Source of the DNA: Virgibacillus chiguensis
GTDB taxonomy: Bacteria > Bacillota > Bacilli > Bacillales > Amphibacillaceae
NCBI RefSeq assembly: GCF_900129865.1
Contig: NZ_FQXD01000014.1
Span: forward strand, 41,950 to 105,949
Length of the DNA stretch: 64,000 bases
Direction: 5' to 3'
The translations under genes were made by a program, and so were the position numbers. Under the pieces are notes generated by a model. That model was not told where the DNA came from, ran no database searches, and saw nothing but the letters and a program-made list of their open reading frames with translations. Below are positions 53,712 to 63,784 of this stretch, piece after piece. Within the stretch, counting starts at the first letter, position 1; each line of letters begins with the position of its first letter.

Positions 53712-55475
53712 ATGAATTCAATGAAGCAATATATGTATTTTGTAAAACCTTACAAATGGAAGATATTTTGGACAGTTATAGTCGGGATTGTTAAATTTGG
53801 CATTCCGTTATTAATGCCTTTGATCCTAAAATTTGTAATTGATAACATTATTGGTAATGAAGCACTGAGTCAAACGGAAAAGACAACCCAACTTATTTGG
53901 TTGATGGGAACTGCTTTTATCATTTTCTTTGTTTTACGACCACCTATTGAATATATTCGACAATATTTAGCTCAGTGGGTTGGAAATAAGGTGCTTTTTG
54001 ATATTCGGGACCGTTTATTTGACCATTTACAGCGTTTAAGTTTGAGATTCTATTCCAAAACAAAAACAGGCGAAATTATTTCCCGGGTAATACATGATGT
54101 CGAACAAACAAAAACGTTTGTCATTACAGGACTAATGAATATTTGGTTGGACCTGATAACGATACTGATTGCTATCGGAATTATGTTGTCGATGGATATT
54201 GAATTAACCATTGTAGCTATTATTCTATTTCCTTTGTTTGGTTTTTCCATTAAATATTTTTACGGAAGACTGCGGCAACTCACTCGTAAACGCTCACAAG
54301 CGCTTGCAGAAGTTCAAGGTCATCTACATGAACGCGTGCAAGGCATGCCGGTAACGAGAAGCTTTGCATTGGAAGATTATGAACAAGAACAATTCGCTAA
54401 AAGGAATAATAATTTTTTGAACAGAGCACTGGAGCATACAAATTGGAATGCTAAAACTTTTGCAGTAACGAATACAATTACAGATGTAGCACCTCTGTTA
54501 GTAATCGCGTATGCGAGCTATCAAGTTATTCATGGTCATTTAACAATGGGAACAATGGTCGCTTTTGTCGGATATATGGAACGGGTGTATAGCCCGTTAA
54601 GAAGATTAATTAATTCTTCGACAACACTTGTGCAATCGATCGCTTCCATCGACCGCGTTTTTGAGTTAATGAATGAGAAATATGATATTACAGATCGACC
54701 TCATGCGGCGGAATTAGATAACCTACGTGGTGAAGTAACTTTTGAGCATGTTTATTTTCAATATGAGGATGAAGAACAGGCTGTGTTAAGGGATGTTTCC
54801 CTTCATGTGAAAGAAGGAGAAACCATTGCTCTTGTCGGTATGAGTGGCGGAGGGAAATCAACGTTTGTAAGTCTCATACCACGTTTTTATGATGCTACGA
54901 GTGGAGCAATAAAAGTAGATGGAATTGATGTTAGAGATGTGAAGGTGCGTTCACTACGAGATCAAATTGGAATGGTACTACAAGACAACACCCTGTTTAG
55001 CGAATCAATCGCAATGAATATTCGCATGGGCAACCCTCATGCTACGGATGAAGAAGTGATGAAAGCAGCTAAAGCGGCAAATGCTCATGAATTTATTCAG
55101 CAGTTACCATATGGCTATGATACGCTTGTTGGTGAACGAGGTGTGAAATTATCAGGGGGACAGAAACAACGAATTGCCATTGCACGTGTTTTTTTAAAGA
55201 ATCCACCAATGCTTATTTTTGATGAAGCAACATCCGCTCTTGATTTAGAAAGTGAGCATACGATTCAAGAGGCAATGGAAAAATTGGCATCTAACCGAAC
55301 AACGTTTATTGTTGCGCATCGATTAGCCACAATCACGCATGCGGATCGTATTGTCGTAATGGAAGATGGAAAAATTAAAGAAATTGGAACGCATCATGAA
55401 CTGATGCATAAACAAGGAATATATTATAATTTGTACCAAGTGCAACACCTAGACACTACTGTTGAACAAGGTTAA
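53712..55475 (+). CDS. ygaD: ABC exporter half-transporter, YgaD-like
   Basis: This 587-residue protein has an N-terminal six-helix exporter domain and a C-terminal ATPase. Motifs are Walker A GMSGGGKST (about 376-384; Gly replaces the usual second Ser), signature LSGGQKQRIAIARV, Walker B MLIFDEATSALD and switch histidine VAHRL. It resembles MsbA/LmrA-type homodimeric exporters. Position after ntdP matches ygaD. The ATG at 53712 is chosen because AAAGGA is 10 nt upstream and length fits. The substrate is unknown, with lipid or drug most likely. Confidence 0.92.
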   Translation: MNSMKQYMYFVKPYKWKIFWTVIVGIVKFGIPLLMPLILKFVIDNIIGNEALSQTEKTTQLIWLMGTAFIIFFVLRPPIEYIRQYLAQWVGNKVLFDIRDRLFDHLQRLSLRFYSKTKTGEIISRVIHDVEQTKTFVITGLMNIWLDLITILIAIGIMLSMDIELTIVAIILFPLFGFSIKYFYGRLRQLTRKRSQALAEVQGHLHERVQGMPVTRSFALEDYEQEQFAKRNNNFLNRALEHTNWNAKTFAVTNTITDVAPLLVIAYASYQVIHGHLTMGTMVAFVGYMERVYSPLRRLINSSTTLVQSIASIDRVFELMNEKYDITDRPHAAELDNLRGEVTFEHVYFQYEDEEQAVLRDVSLHVKEGETIALVGMSGGGKSTFVSLIPRFYDATSGAIKVDGIDVRDVKVRSLRDQIGMVLQDNTLFSESIAMNIRMGNPHATDEEVMKAAKAANAHEFIQQLPYGYDTLVGERGVKLSGGQKQRIAIARVFLKNPPMLIFDEATSALDLESEHTIQEAMEKLASNRTTFIVAHRLATITHADRIVVMEDGKIKEIGTHHELMHKQGIYYNLYQVQHLDTTVEQG

Positions 55476-55562
55476 GCAAAGAAGCATACGTGATAGCTTC
55501 AAAAAATAAAATTGGAATTAGATGATGATTCGCACAATGCGTGTTATGAAGGTTTTTAATTC

Positions 55563-55596
55563 ACTATAGGAAAGTTGGTTCATAGTATAAGAAAAC
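55563..55596. repeat. Short dispersed repeat
   Basis: ACTATAGGAAAGTTGGTT and CATAGTATAAGAAAACGG carry both blocks in shortened form. Confidence 0.75.
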
Positions 55597-55744
55597 GGTA
55601 TGAAAGTTTTACATGATCGGGGCGAGTAGATTACCGCCCCGTAGCTTTTATTCCACCATAGGAATTAAAACATATGTCTAACAATTTTTACATGTTCACT
55701 TCCTTCTTAAAGTGAACATGCGAGTATATAAAATCTAAATAGTA

Positions 55745-55990
55745 TCAAGACTTGTATTGCGCGAATTGAATGAAAGTTGTTTCATCTTCAATGACGCCAC
55801 AAGCTGCGCACTGGATTTTAAATTTAGGCCCTTGATACATGATATGAAAGGTTTCCACTTGATTTGTTTCATATGTCTCGACTATTTCTCCCGTTTGTGC
55901 ATCCATCTTTATCGGGTTTGCTACTTGATCAATTTTGTTAAATCTCGTCTTATTTGTTTTGCAATTGGGACAACAATATGGCGCTTGCAT
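55745..55990 (-). CDS. Small zinc-ribbon protein
   Basis: This 81-residue protein has two cysteine pairs, CPNC near the N terminus (C7, C10) and CAAC (C60, C63), enclosing a beta-rich middle. The arrangement fits a zinc ribbon. GGAGGATCATA precedes the ATG. No specific family or role is recognised. It is a single gene between ygaD and gsaB, with no evident operon partner. Confidence 0.75.
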   Translation of the reverse strand: MQAPYCCPNCKTNKTRFNKIDQVANPIKMDAQTGEIVETYETNQVETFHIMYQGPKFKIQCAACGVIEDETTFIQFAQYKS

Positions 55991-56171
55991 TATGATCCTC
56001 CTTCTGTTCTTTTTCCTATTATTCTAATAGAGAGGTTGTTTTATGCATACGTAAAAGGACTGCTTGTAACTTTACAAACAGTCCTTGCTTACTATATAGG
56101 GAACCATCAAGCTGTTTAAATGAGATTCGTTTCGGTATTACGAGCGATAAGCTAACTTACTCTTATGTGGC

Positions 56172-57467
56172 TTACTTCGTTTGCATGTGTTGAAATGTTT
56201 TCTCTACAGCCGCGATGGTTTCTTCAATATCTTTTTCCGTATGTGCAATGGTTAAGAACCAAGCTTCATATTTTGATGGGGCTAGGTTAATTCCTTGGCG
56301 AAGCATGAGGCGGAAAAATGTTGCAAAGCTTTCTCCATCGCTAGCCTCAGCTTGCTCATAATTGGTAATCTCGCCATCACCAAAATATACGGTAAGGGCT
56401 CCGCAAAGTCGATTGACGGAAATGGAAATATTGTATTTGTCAGCTTTCTCTAAAATTCCCGTTTCCAACTTTTCACCAAGCTGATCAAGCTTTTCGTAAA
56501 GGCCATCTTCTTGTAGTACTTCTAGGCATGCTATTCCAGCTGCCATGGAAGCTGGATTTCCAGCCATCGTTCCCGCTTGGTAAGCAGGGCCAAGCGGAGC
56601 TACTTGTTCCATGATCTGTTTTTTACCGCCATATGCACCAATTGGTAGACCACCACCAATGATTTTACCCATAGCTGTCATATCAGGTTCAATACCATAT
56701 ATTTGCTGAGAGCTTCCATATGTAAAGCGAAATGCAGTAATTACTTCGTCATAAATAACGAGGGCTCCAGCATTGTGTGTAAGGTCGTTGACAGCTTGGA
56801 GAAAGCCTTCCTTAGGCTCTACAATCCCAAAATTTCCAACGATAGGTTCAACAAGCACAGCTGCTATTTGGCCTTCCCAAATATCTAAAGCATGTTTCAA
56901 CGCTTCTATGTTATTAAAAGGAACCGTAATAACATCTTGGGCTACGGATTCCGGGATACCTGCTGAATCAGGTGTACCGAGCGTTGCTGGACCAGAGCCC
57001 GCTTCTACGAGGACAGAATCAAAATGTCCATGGTAACAGCCAGCAAACTTAATAATTTTTGTTCGGTTAGTATAAGCTCTTGCAACACGAACAGTGGTCA
57101 TTACGGCTTCTGTACCTGAGTTGACAAAACGCACTTTTTCCAACGAAGGAATGGCTTGCTTCAGCATTTTAGCAAACTGGTTCTCTAATTTTGTTGGTGT
57201 ACCATATAACACACCATTCGTAGCTGCGTGTGTAATCGCTTTGGCAATATGTGGGTGCGCATGCCCTGTAATAATTGGCCCGTAAGCCCCTAAATAATCA
57301 ATATATTTATTACCGTCGACATCCCAAAAATAAGCGCCTTCCCCTTTTTCCATGTAAACGGGTGCGCCGCCTCCAACTGCTTTATAAGCACGTGATGGTG
57401 AATTAACACCTCCCACAATATGCTTCAATGCTTCCTGATGAAGTGCTTCTGATGTTGAAAAATTCAT
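56172..57467 (-). CDS. gsaB: Glutamate-1-semialdehyde 2,1-aminomutase
   Basis: This 431-residue PLP enzyme converts glutamate-1-semialdehyde to 5-aminolevulinate for haem synthesis. It starts with [18 protein letters not shown] and shows [39 protein letters not shown] and the PLP lysine in [16 protein letters not shown] (about K267). It is the GsaB-type paralogue judged by position: between ygaD and bcp as in B. subtilis, away from the hemAXCDBL operon. A second copy (hemL) is expected elsewhere. AGGAGGA precedes the ATG. Confidence 0.93.
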   Translation of the reverse strand: MNFSTSEALHQEALKHIVGGVNSPSRAYKAVGGGAPVYMEKGEGAYFWDVDGNKYIDYLGAYGPIITGHAHPHIAKAITHAATNGVLYGTPTKLENQFAKMLKQAIPSLEKVRFVNSGTEAVMTTVRVARAYTNRTKIIKFAGCYHGHFDSVLVEAGSGPATLGTPDSAGIPESVAQDVITVPFNNIEALKHALDIWEGQIAAVLVEPIVGNFGIVEPKEGFLQAVNDLTHNAGALVIYDEVITAFRFTYGSSQQIYGIEPDMTAMGKIIGGGLPIGAYGGKKQIMEQVAPLGPAYQAGTMAGNPASMAAGIACLEVLQEDGLYEKLDQLGEKLETGILEKADKYNISISVNRLCGALTVYFGDGEITNYEQAEASDGESFATFFRLMLRQGINLAPSKYEAWFLTIAHTEKDIEETIAAVEKTFQHMQTK

Positions 57468-57676
57468 AATTATTTTCCTCCTAGGTTACATGAATCCATG
57501 TAATTGTATACCAATTACCTAAATATGCAATACGTATCTTGCAAACTTGTTGAAAACTGGAATCATGCCTTGCTTTTAAAACTTTGAAAACATGGTGTAT
57601 TCACCTGAGCCCTTTAGCTCCTGTTGTAAAAAGTAAGTTAATCACCTATTTTATAGCTTATCAGATTAGAGTGCTG

Positions 57677-59599
57677 TTATAAAGCAGAAGAGCGTGCCGC
57701 TTTTTTAAGTCTAGAAAGGTAGAAATTACGAATAAAAATAAAATTGATAAAGTGCACAATAAAATAAAATGAAATAATATACATACTAGGTATGAGCACA
57801 GATGATGCAAGCATATTTTGTAATGCTTTATAGGCAAAAGCAGCATGAATAACGGCTACGAAAAATGGTAGAAAAAATAGAAAGGCAATTTGCCTCGTTG
57901 CGATTTTCTTCATTTCTTTATTTGTTAAGCCAATACGATAAAGTGAATAGTAATGAGCAATGTCCTTATCAATACCTTGATACATACGGAAATAAAGAAT
58001 CGATCCAGCGGCTAGAAAAAATAGCACACTAATAAAAATCCCAAAAAAGAACAAATACGACACTGCTTCTTTGAAACCTGTATAGAAGACTGCCCTGGAG
58101 CTTTTATAGAAAGCATCACTTGAAGCGGCGACTTCTGCTTGTTCTATTTCATCAACATATTCTATCCAATTAGGTATATTCGCCGTATAATAATAGGCTT
58201 CTTCTCCGTATTTTTGAAGTTTGTTAAATGTAGAATCTGATACAACTAGGTTGCTACCCCAAAAAGCTGTGGCGTTCGTCGTGTTTTCCTTTAGCTCGAT
58301 TTTTAGTTCTATCTCTTTTTTACCAGTAAAAAATTGTAATTTATTTGGTATAGGTGGAATATATGGACTAATTACTTCTTGGGTAAGTAATATGGCTTCA
58401 TTATTTTTTAATGCTTCGAGTTGTTTCTGCTTATTTGTATCCATCATTTTATTGTAATCGGAAAAACCAAACACGAATACTTCCACATCGTCCCATTCAG
58501 CTATATTCGAGGTCGATGATGTTTTTACAGCAGGGATGATTAAAGATTGAAACGGCATTTGTGACTTACGAAAAATAGATTCTACTTCTTGAATAGTTTC
58601 ATTGAATTCCGCTTTATTTTCTTCGCCTTCTGCTAGCAAAGAGTAATCTTGTGGTACGAAACGTTCGCTTTCTTCTTCTGCTGCTTGGAATAGCCCGTAC
58701 AATACCCCGGAAGATGTAAAAGCAACGGCGCTTAATATAGTGACCATAGAAAGTAACTTAGCGTTGTCTTTTAATTTATATGTTAAGTCGGAAATAATTA
58801 ATAAATTTAATCGTTTGTAAAAAATACGTTTTCTGCTTTGTAAAAAGCTAGTTAAAGCGATACTAAACTGGGTAAATAAAAAATATGTCCCGGGAATAAT
58901 TAGTGCTAAAATAATAAACATGCGGTATGTCATAGATATAAGGTCAGCAGTGTATGCTAAATAATAGGAATAAGTAACAGCAGCTAACGCTAGTACGCTT
59001 ATAATCCAAGAGAAACGCGGTTTTTTCCTTGGTGCTTGAGCGCCACGAAATACTTCCATAACCGATTTTGTTCGCAATGTAAGTACAACAAGCAGCGAAT
59101 TGATTTCAAACATAAAAAAGAACAGTATTACGGTGATAGCAATCGCCTTCCAGGACAAATAAAAGGAAAACACTTCCCCCGTTCCTAAAATGACAGAAAA
59201 TATCATTAAGAAAAGCTTCGTGAATAGAGCTCCTACTAATATTCCTGCAACGATAGAAGTTAGACCAATAATTGTATTTTCCAAAATGAGCATTCGATTT
59301 AACTGAAATTTACTAATTCCTAACGTTGTTAAAATACCATATTCTTTCTTGCGTGATTTAATAAAGGCAGACGTTGAATATAGTACAAATAAAAAAGAAA
59401 ACAGGTAAATAATGACTTCAGAAGCAATGATTCCCGATTTTACAGCATCAATAAAGTCGTATGTTGCTATTTCAGGGTGGAAAATAACTACGGCATACAT
59501 AAAAAAAACGATGACAGCAAACATACAACTTAGAAAATAACTTAAATATGCACGTGTATTACGTTTGACATTATTAAAAGTGAACTGTCTGAAGGTCAT
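57677..59599 (-). CDS. BceB-type ABC transporter permease
   Basis: This 640-residue FtsX-fold permease has ten predicted helices. A large extracellular domain (about 310-510) lies between helices 7 and 8, the hallmark of BceB-like peptide-detoxification permeases. It begins MTFRQFTFNNVKRNTRAYLSYFLSC and has SRKKEYGILTTLGISKFQL after the first helix pair. These transporters sense and remove cell-wall-active peptides from lipid-II-cycle intermediates. The gene overlaps the ATPase gene by 26 bp. The specific peptide is unknown. Confidence 0.9.
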   Translation of the reverse strand: MTFRQFTFNNVKRNTRAYLSYFLSCMFAVIVFFMYAVVIFHPEIATYDFIDAVKSGIIASEVIIYLFSFLFVLYSTSAFIKSRKKEYGILTTLGISKFQLNRMLILENTIIGLTSIVAGILVGALFTKLFLMIFSVILGTGEVFSFYLSWKAIAITVILFFFMFEINSLLVVLTLRTKSVMEVFRGAQAPRKKPRFSWIISVLALAAVTYSYYLAYTADLISMTYRMFIILALIIPGTYFLFTQFSIALTSFLQSRKRIFYKRLNLLIISDLTYKLKDNAKLLSMVTILSAVAFTSSGVLYGLFQAAEEESERFVPQDYSLLAEGEENKAEFNETIQEVESIFRKSQMPFQSLIIPAVKTSSTSNIAEWDDVEVFVFGFSDYNKMMDTNKQKQLEALKNNEAILLTQEVISPYIPPIPNKLQFFTGKKEIELKIELKENTTNATAFWGSNLVVSDSTFNKLQKYGEEAYYYTANIPNWIEYVDEIEQAEVAASSDAFYKSSRAVFYTGFKEAVSYLFFFGIFISVLFFLAAGSILYFRMYQGIDKDIAHYYSLYRIGLTNKEMKKIATRQIAFLFFLPFFVAVIHAAFAYKALQNMLASSVLIPSMYIISFYFIVHFINFIFIRNFYLSRLKKAARSSAL

Positions 59600-60350
59600 G
59601 GATGTTTCCTCCCAATAATGACTGCATGTTTAATATCGCTTCAAAAAAAGTTTGTCGATTGTTACCTTGATGTATTTCGTTATACAACTTTCCATCTTTA
59701 ATGAAAATGACTTTTTGGCAAAAACTTGCAGCAAACGGGTCATGCGTTACCATTAGTGTTGCTGTTTCATAATGCTTTTGCAAGTGACTTAGCGTATTCA
59801 TTACTTGTAGTGACGCTTTAGAATCTAAATTACCAGTTGGTTCATCAGCAAATATAATGGAAGGATTATGAATAAGCGCTCTAGCGATGGCCGCTCGTTG
59901 CATTTGACCACCAGATACTTCCATAATACGTTTTTCTAAAATATCTTCAATGCCTAATTGTTTAGAAATGATATGTAATTTTGGTGTCATCTCTTTCACT
60001 TTTACTTTATTTAATGTTAAAGGGAGCAAAATATTTTCTCCAATAGTTAATGTTTCCAATAAATTAAAGTCTTGAAAAACAAACCCCATTTCTTTTCTTC
60101 TAAATTTCGCCAATTTGTGATGAGAGAAAGAAGTGACATCTTCTCCATGAATAATAATTTTTCCCGAACTCGGTTTATCAATGGTCGACAGTAAGTTTAG
60201 CAAGGTCGTCTTGCCACTTCCTGAAGGTCCCATAATACCTATGAATTCTCCTTGTTGTACAGTAAGCGTAAATTGGTGCAAAGCTTCGTACGAAATTCCA
60301 CGTTTGCTACCGTACGTTTTGGATAAATTTTCTGCTTGTAGTAACGGCAT
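59574..60350 (-). CDS. BceA-type ABC transporter ATP-binding protein
   Basis: This 258-residue ATPase of the MacB/BceA group has Walker A GPSGSGKTT (about 40-48), FQDFNLLETLTIGENILLPL (Q-loop region), signature VSGGQMQRAAIARAL (about 144-158), Walker B IIFADEPTGNLD and switch MVTHD. It partners the overlapping permease gene and is the last but one in the RR-HK-ATPase-permease series. A 183 bp gap upstream probably carries a response-regulator-dependent promoter. Confidence 0.94.
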   Translation of the reverse strand: MPLLQAENLSKTYGSKRGISYEALHQFTLTVQQGEFIGIMGPSGSGKTTLLNLLSTIDKPSSGKIIIHGEDVTSFSHHKLAKFRRKEMGFVFQDFNLLETLTIGENILLPLTLNKVKVKEMTPKLHIISKQLGIEDILEKRIMEVSGGQMQRAAIARALIHNPSIIFADEPTGNLDSKASLQVMNTLSHLQKHYETATLMVTHDPFAASFCQKVIFIKDGKLYNEIHQGNNRQTFFEAILNMQSLLGGNIHDLQTVHF

Positions 60351-60533
60351 ATGTGCACCTCCCTATTTGGTAGCGATTTTATACTATGTTTAAAAAGTTA
60401 GGTTATATAGTTTTTACTTCAAACGTGTTTATAACTAAACGAATTTATTCATCATAATTCTATAATACAGGAGCCATATATCCTATTGATTTTTCTTTCA
60501 AACAGTAATGGTTAAGCTTACAAGGTTGTAAGC

Positions 60534-61538
60534 CTAACGATGACTAAAATGGATGGACACGGTAGTTCCTTTTCCTTCTTCAGATGCAATGGTTAACTCG
60601 TGTCCAAGTTCTGTACAAATTTGTTTAGATAAATATAGACCCATTCCTGTTGATTCTCTAAATTTCCTCCCATTTTTCCCGGTGAAAAAGGGATCAAAAA
60701 CTCTGTTGATGTCTTCACGCGGAATTCCGTAGCCAGTATCGGTGATTTGCAATACCAGTTTATGATCGTCGGATAAACTTGTACAAAAATATATTTTGGC
60801 TACTTCGTCTTTCGAATATTTGATGGCATTGGAAACAGCTTGACTAATTACAAAACGGAGCCATTTAGAATCGGTTGTTACCACGTATTTTTCTTCAATG
60901 GTAAGTTCAGGATACACTTGGTTACGAATAAAGCTAGATTTAAATTCTTGAATAATATCTTTAACTAAATCTCTTAATACAATTTGTTGTACTTGAAAAT
61001 CACGATCAAACTTTTGCAATCGAGATTGGTATAAGGCTAAATCTAAACCTTGTTGCATACGCTCTAATTCTTCGTGCATACTGTGCAAGAAATTTTGGGA
61101 CAACTGTAATTTTTCTTTTTGCAAAGTTAGATGCATGACAGAAACAGGTGTCTTCATTTGATGCACCCATTGTTGAATGAAATGAAACTCCATTTGTTTT
61201 TGTTCTTTCAACTGCTCGATTTCTTCGGCGTAGCGGTTTGTTTGTGCATCATGTTGCTGCTTAATATTTAAAAGTAATTGTGTTGGCGGATCTGGTAGCC
61301 ACGTTGCATTATCCTTGTCATGATGGATTGTCACGTAATAATCACGTAATCGGTAATAACGATAGGCCAGAAATAGGAGTAATCCAAATGTTAATAAAAT
61401 AAATAAATAGATAATCAAATCCCAGTCCATTGGTACAGCTTTAATACCATAAAATAGCTGAACGATGAGGATGAAAACAATTAACTGTGTGTAAAAGAAA
61501 AGTATGGTTGGGACACTATCTTTGAGAAAATCTTTCAT
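60534..61538 (-). CDS. BceS-type intramembrane-sensing histidine kinase
   Basis: This 334-residue kinase has two N-terminal helices joined by only about ten residues (GIKAVPMDWD), so it lacks an extracellular sensor. The phosphoacceptor is in WVHQMKTPVSVMHL (about H127). ATPase motifs are SNAIKYS (N box), DTGYGIPREDINRVFDPFFTG and GMGLYLSKQICTELGH. Kinases of this type are driven by their BceAB transporter. The start overlaps the regulator stop by one base. Confidence 0.93.
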   Translation of the reverse strand: MKDFLKDSVPTILFFYTQLIVFILIVQLFYGIKAVPMDWDLIIYLFILLTFGLLLFLAYRYYRLRDYYVTIHHDKDNATWLPDPPTQLLLNIKQQHDAQTNRYAEEIEQLKEQKQMEFHFIQQWVHQMKTPVSVMHLTLQKEKLQLSQNFLHSMHEELERMQQGLDLALYQSRLQKFDRDFQVQQIVLRDLVKDIIQEFKSSFIRNQVYPELTIEEKYVVTTDSKWLRFVISQAVSNAIKYSKDEVAKIYFCTSLSDDHKLVLQITDTGYGIPREDINRVFDPFFTGKNGRKFRESTGMGLYLSKQICTELGHELTIASEEGKGTTVSIHFSHR

Positions 61539-62245
61539 TATTGTTCACTCCACGTATCGATCATTTTGTATCCGGCACCACGAACGGTTTGAATACTTTG
61601 GTGCACACCAATATCTTCAAGCTTTTTACGTACGCGCGTAATATTAACGGATAACGTGTTGTCATCCACAAAATGTTCGTCATCCCATAGCATTTCCAAT
61701 AAGAAGGTTCGTGATAATACGTGATTTACATTCTCCATAAATGCTTTAAGTAGAATAAATTCATTTTTTGTTAAAATAGCTTTATGCCCGTTAAGACTAA
61801 CTTCCATTGCAGTTAAATGTAAGCATAAATCACGAATCTCTAACAAGTCTATAGGTGTACTTGAGGCGTATTCTCCATAGATTCTACGCATAATTCCTTT
61901 TATTTTTGCCTGAACCACATCAAAGTTAAATGGCTTGGTAATATAGTCATCGCCACCGTTTTCTATTGCCATCACCTGATCCATACCTGAATCACGTGCG
62001 GAAATAAATATAATTGGACAATTAGATATACTGCGGATTTTTCGGCACCAATAAAACCCATCATAGCTAGGAAGATTAATATCAAGTAATATTAAATGTG
62101 GTTCAAAGACTTGAAACTCTTCTACAATACGGTCGAATTCTTGAACAAGCTGTATGTCGTATTCGTATTTTTCTAGATAATCTTTTAATAAGTCAGCAAT
62201 TTTTTTGTCATCTTCTATAAGATAAATTTTCTTCATTGGATTCAC
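61538..62245 (-). CDS. OmpR-family response regulator, BceR-like
   Basis: This 235-residue regulator has a receiver domain with the acidic pair in IEDDKKIADLL, the phosphoacceptor in ILLDINLPSYDG (about D54) and the lysine in YITKPFN (about K105). The C-terminal winged helix carries TKNEFILLKAFMENVNHVLSR. It heads the BceRS operon and should activate the BceAB genes. GGAAGGTGAA precedes the start. Confidence 0.93.
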   Translation of the reverse strand: MNPMKKIYLIEDDKKIADLLKDYLEKYEYDIQLVQEFDRIVEEFQVFEPHLILLDINLPSYDGFYWCRKIRSISNCPIIFISARDSGMDQVMAIENGGDDYITKPFNFDVVQAKIKGIMRRIYGEYASSTPIDLLEIRDLCLHLTAMEVSLNGHKAILTKNEFILLKAFMENVNHVLSRTFLLEMLWDDEHFVDDNTLSVNITRVRKKLEDIGVHQSIQTVRGAGYKMIDTWSEQ

Positions 62246-62631
62246 CTTCCTTTTCTACTTTATAGCTAACCCACCAACAATCCTCCGCTGTGCCACAAGT
62301 AAATAGTTAATGCTCGAACAAATTCATGTATTTTAGGTTAAACAATTAATTGGTTCATAAAAACTAATACAATTAATTTTTAAGTCGCTATTACTATATA
62401 AAAGCTTACATCTTATTTTACTCTATCTCTTTTAGAATTTGAACTGTACTCTTTTTATAGGGGTATTTTATTTGAAGAAACGGTTTTGGAATTTCTATAG
62501 TCTGTCTTATGGAAAACGATAGAAGTCGTCATCAATTGTTCTTGGGAAGCCACGTTTTACTAAAAGTATTGACAACCATGTCTAATCCTTTGCATAAACT
62601 AATAATACTATGCAATTGGAGAGGGTGTGCT
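62246..62631. other. Intergenic region upstream of the channel gene
   Basis: These 386 bp lie between divergent genes. The part 62509-62631 is open in frame with the channel gene but has no ribosome-binding site and unlike composition. TTAATTG and AATTAA words near 62345-62377 form a weak inverted repeat. Nothing else is assigned. Confidence 0.45.
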
Positions 62632-63057
62632 ATGTTAGCGTGGTTACTAATCATTGCTGTCACTTTTGTTATGGGTAGGAGCTTCATTGATTTTATCCAT
62701 GTAGGGAAAATGCAGACGTATATACGACGCAGTGGCTTTTCATTAGAGTTCTTTTATATGTTATTAATTATTTATGCAGTAGTTATCGTTGGATTCGGAC
62801 TCATTTATTTTGTGCTGTCCATGCAAGATATCGTACTTGTAGAAAATGGAGAATTGAGACAAGTGAGTATACTTGACGCCCTTGGACAGGCTGTTTATTT
62901 TAGTGGGGTAACAATGCTAACAATCGGATATGGTGATATAACGCCTGTTGGTATTGGGAAAATTATCGCCCTCATGCAGGCCTTAATTGGTTATATATTA
63001 CCTACTGCTTTTGTGTTAAGATTAGTGCAATACCAAGATCAGAGCAGGAATCAGTGA
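62632..63057 (+). CDS. Small potassium channel (Ion_trans_2 type)
   Basis: This 141-residue membrane protein has an N-terminal helix (1-18), a second helix (about 41-63) and a pore loop with selectivity filter TIGYGDITP (97-105), then a last helix (about 110-132). There is no RCK/TrkA-N domain, so any gating partner is separate. GGAGAGGG lies about 7 nt before the ATG at 62632. Position between the Bce module and bcp is not known from B. subtilis. It is a single gene upstream of bcp. Confidence 0.85.
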   Translation: MLAWLLIIAVTFVMGRSFIDFIHVGKMQTYIRRSGFSLEFFYMLLIIYAVVIVGFGLIYFVLSMQDIVLVENGELRQVSILDALGQAVYFSGVTMLTIGYGDITPVGIGKIIALMQALIGYILPTAFVLRLVQYQDQSRNQ

Positions 63058-63114
63058 ATAAGTAGGCGAATATATGATATAGTAGAAACGCAACTATTGG
63101 ATGGAGGGATAACG

Positions 63115-63585
63115 ATGACTGTACAAGTAGGAGAAAAAGTAGCGGATTTTTCTCTACCAAATCAAGCTGGAGAATTAGTTCGTTTATCTGATTATAAAGG
63201 AAAATATATCGTTTTATATTTTTATCCAAAAGATATGACACCAGGCTGTACAACAGAAGCTTGTGATTTTAGAGATGCGCATGAGAGCTTTGAAGATCTT
63301 GATGCGGTGATTATTGGTATTAGTCCTGATCCTGTTGCATCGCATCAGAAGTTTATTGATAAGCATGACTTGCCATTTATGTTATTGGCTGATGAAGAAA
63401 AACAAGTGGCAGAACAATTTGGTGTTTGGAAACTAAAGAAAAACTTTGGCCGAGAATATTATGGTATAGAACGCTCCACGTTTATTATAGATAAAGAAGG
63501 CGTGTTACAGAAGGAATTCCGTAAAGTAAAAGTGAAGGGGCATGTAGAAGAGGCGCTGTCATTTATTCGCGAGCAATTGCAGTAA
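63115..63585 (+). CDS. bcp: Thioredoxin-dependent peroxiredoxin Bcp
   Basis: This 156-residue peroxiredoxin of the BCP/PrxQ class has the peroxidatic cysteine and the resolving cysteine five residues apart: PGCTTEACDF (C45, C50). It reduces hydroperoxides using thioredoxin. FYPKDMTPGCTTEACDFRD is diagnostic. GGAGGGATAACG precedes the ATG at 63115. The B. subtilis orthologue ygaF precedes perR, and perR would lie just past the window edge if the order holds. Confidence 0.94.
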   Translation: MTVQVGEKVADFSLPNQAGELVRLSDYKGKYIVLYFYPKDMTPGCTTEACDFRDAHESFEDLDAVIIGISPDPVASHQKFIDKHDLPFMLLADEEKQVAEQFGVWKLKKNFGREYYGIERSTFIIDKEGVLQKEFRKVKVKGHVEEALSFIREQLQ

Positions 63586-63697
63586 ATATGTAACAAGTGG
63601 CCTCTCATAGAACTTTACTATCTTTATAACTAAAGGCAAACTAACGGAAGTGCTCTTAGCTCTCATGTGCACTTACTTTTAATCCGTCGTTTTAAGG

Positions 63698-63729
63698 GCA
63701 GATAGTCGATTTTGACTATCTGCTTTTTT
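63698..63729 (+). terminator. Terminator of bcp
   Basis: GCAGATAGTC (63698-63707) and GACTATCTGC (63714-63723) form a perfect 10-bp stem with loop GATTTT, then six T residues. A TAGTCTAGGAAATTATAG remnant of the short repeat follows. Confidence 0.9.
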
Positions 63730-63784
63730 ATAGTCTAGGAAATTATAGAAATTTTGCAGCTGGATAAACTTACTAAGTTATTTA

